Below are positions 6,125 to 6,513 of a stretch of 6,513 nucleotides of DNA, in pieces. The translations under genes were made by a program, and so were the position numbers. Source of the DNA: an uncultured Collinsella sp. (GTDB lineage: Bacteria; Actinomycetota; Coriobacteriia; Coriobacteriales; Coriobacteriaceae); contig URRN01000115.1 in assembly GCA_900550185.1 (NCBI GenBank), forward strand, positions 1-6,513, written 5' to 3'. Below the pieces are notes generated by a model, which ran no database searches, was not told the origin of the DNA, and worked only from the letters and a program-made list of their open reading frames with translations. Position 1 is the first letter of the stretch; the number at the start of each line of letters is the position of its first letter.

Positions 6125-6216
6125 TGCCGTAACGGTGCCGGGCGGGGTCCTCGGCAGCCGCTTAGTTAGCCAAATGCAACTAGAGTAACATCGTGCAGCG
6201 GGTAAGTATGCCGAGG
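6125..6216 (-). promoter_or_regulatory. Leader with complementary blocks upstream of the cydDC-like gene
   Basis: In minus-strand order the block CCTCGGCA (6216-6209) is perfectly complementary to TGCCGAGG (6156-6149). Two further CGGCA copies lie at 6140-6136 and 6129-6125, the last one base before the AGGAGG ribosome site. If transcription starts upstream of 6216, the single TGCCG block could pair with any of the three, so alternative structures near the start codon are possible. In GC-rich DNA such short complements also arise by chance, so this is only a candidate. Confidence 0.3.
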
Positions 6217-6244
6217 GTTATTTTTTGGCCGATGAACTGCGTAG

Positions 6245-6276
6245 AAAGTTCAAAATTGTTGAGTGCGGCGAACTTT
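6245..6276. repeat. Seven-base inverted repeat with nested TCAA/TTGA dyad
   Basis: AAAGTTC (6245-6251) and GAACTTT (6270-6276) are perfect inverted copies 18 bases apart. Overlapping the left arm is TCAA (6250-6253), paired with TTGA (6259-6262) across five bases. This could be an operator for the divergent genes, but it does not match FNR (TTGAT-N4-ATCAA) or another consensus I recognise. Confidence 0.45.
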
Positions 6277-6326
6277 GTGGTGGACGGAGTGCAGGCGCAA
6301 TTCTGATCGCGTACGGCCCCGCTCCA

Positions 6327-6391
6327 AAACATGTACGTCAGCCTCCAAAACCGACAAAAAATGACATGTTTGGAGGCTGATGTACATGTTT
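6327..6391. repeat. 23-bp inverted repeat with 19-base loop
   Basis: The arms 6327-6349 and 6369-6391 pair at 22 of 23 positions; the exception is G6337 against T6381, which would be a G-U pair in RNA. The shared core is TTTGGAGGCTGA followed by GTACATG. An outer block CCCC (6317-6320) faces GGGG (6397-6400). Inside are two direct copies of CTCCAAAAC (6322-6330 and 6343-6351, 21 bases apart) and three ACATGT palindromes (6329-6334, 6364-6369, 6384-6389). It is not followed by a T run on either strand and lies upstream of both flanking genes, so an operator or a small dispersed repeat is more likely than a terminator. Confidence 0.85.
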
Positions 6392-6497
6392 AGATAGGGG
6401 CGAGGGCGGCGATGGACGAAAGTCATGCCTGTGCCACGTCCGATGTGCTAGCGTTTGGGTGAACAAAACGAGCCCGCGCTGAAAGGATCCGGACCGT

Positions 6498-6513
6498 ATG
6501 CCATGCGATAGCA
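6498..6513 (+). CDS. Possible start of a rightward gene, cut by the window end
   Basis: An ATG at 6498 is preceded by AAAGGA (6482-6487) with ten bases between, and reads M-P-C-D-S before the window ends. If real, the gene is divergent from the transporter gene and would share the 384-base intergenic region. TGCTAGCGT at 6446-6454 resembles an extended -10 box, but no good -35 was seen. Only five codons are visible, so neither the product nor the existence of the gene can be judged. Confidence 0.25.

Larger units (their letters stand above)
6114..6497. other. Intergenic region upstream of the cydDC-like gene
   Basis: This stretch of almost 400 bases holds no convincing gene on either strand. 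It is visibly richer in A and T in places than the coding DNA. It contains the leader of the transporter gene, a seven-base dyad (6245-6276) and a large inverted repeat (6327-6391), all described separately. I looked for -35/-10 pairs: TTGAAC occurs on the minus strand at 6253-6248 but no fitting -10 lies 16 to 18 bases further, so no promoter is called. The T run at 6221-6226 has no adjacent GC-rich hairpin, so no terminator is called. No tRNA or known riboswitch pattern was recognised. Confidence 0.6.

Noticed and set aside
5211..6188. Long open frame antisense to the CydD-like membrane domain
   Set aside because: The product is very rich in Gly, His, Gln and Asp without domain features, and the opposite strand encodes a well-conserved transporter.
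6207..6228. Intrinsic terminator suggested by the T run at 6221-6226
   Set aside because: No compact GC-rich hairpin directly precedes the T run; the only complement (6149-6156 with 6209-6216) is more than 50 bases apart, and no plus-strand gene ends here.
1..6513. CRISPR array, tRNA/rRNA gene, insertion sequence or integrase
   Set aside because: No regularly spaced repeats, no cloverleaf or rRNA segment, and no transposase or integrase motifs were seen on either strand.

Overview
The window is GC-rich, densely coded bacterial DNA. The gene content (a histidine operon with a small RDAC-like gene between hisI and hisE, a fused CydD-CydC ABC transporter and a YgbA-type cysteine-rich protein) points to a gut actinobacterium of the class Coriobacteriia, perhaps Collinsella or a relative. 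This placement is inferred from gene content and composition, not from a marker gene.

Left part (1-1065, plus strand): the end of a histidine biosynthesis operon. The C-terminus of HisF is followed by hisI (PR-AMP cyclohydrolase), a 75-residue RDAC-like protein of unknown function whose start overlaps the hisI stop (ATGA), and hisE (PR-ATP pyrophosphatase). HisE and HisI carry out steps 2 and 3 of the pathway and HisF belongs to the later glutamine-dependent synthase step.

Middle (1061-2547, minus strand): a very short convergent gap filled by an imperfect palindrome separates hisE from a PHP-family histidinol phosphatase, which supplies the phosphatase step from the opposite strand. Upstream of it, after a 123-base gap with a GC-rich stem and a run of eight G, lies a 139-residue cysteine-rich protein of the YgbA / 'nitrous oxide-stimulated promoter' family.

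Right part (2547-6513): a 1188-residue ABC exporter with two membrane domains and two ATPase domains, organised as CydD then CydC in one chain. Its stop codon overlaps the start of the YgbA-like gene (TAATG), so the two are probably translated together. CydDC proteins export thiols or handle haem for cytochrome bd assembly; YgbA-like genes are known from nitric oxide regulons. The pair therefore suggests a respiration or nitrosative-stress unit, with the histidinol phosphatase gene possibly read through from it. No cydAB genes are in the window. The last 400 bases are non-coding apart from a possible rightward gene start at the very end, and contain a striking 23-bp inverted repeat plus two weaker dyads. 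Nothing here amounts to a clearly new defence or mobile system; the best leads are the RDAC-like gene, the CydDC/YgbA coupling and the intergenic palindromes.
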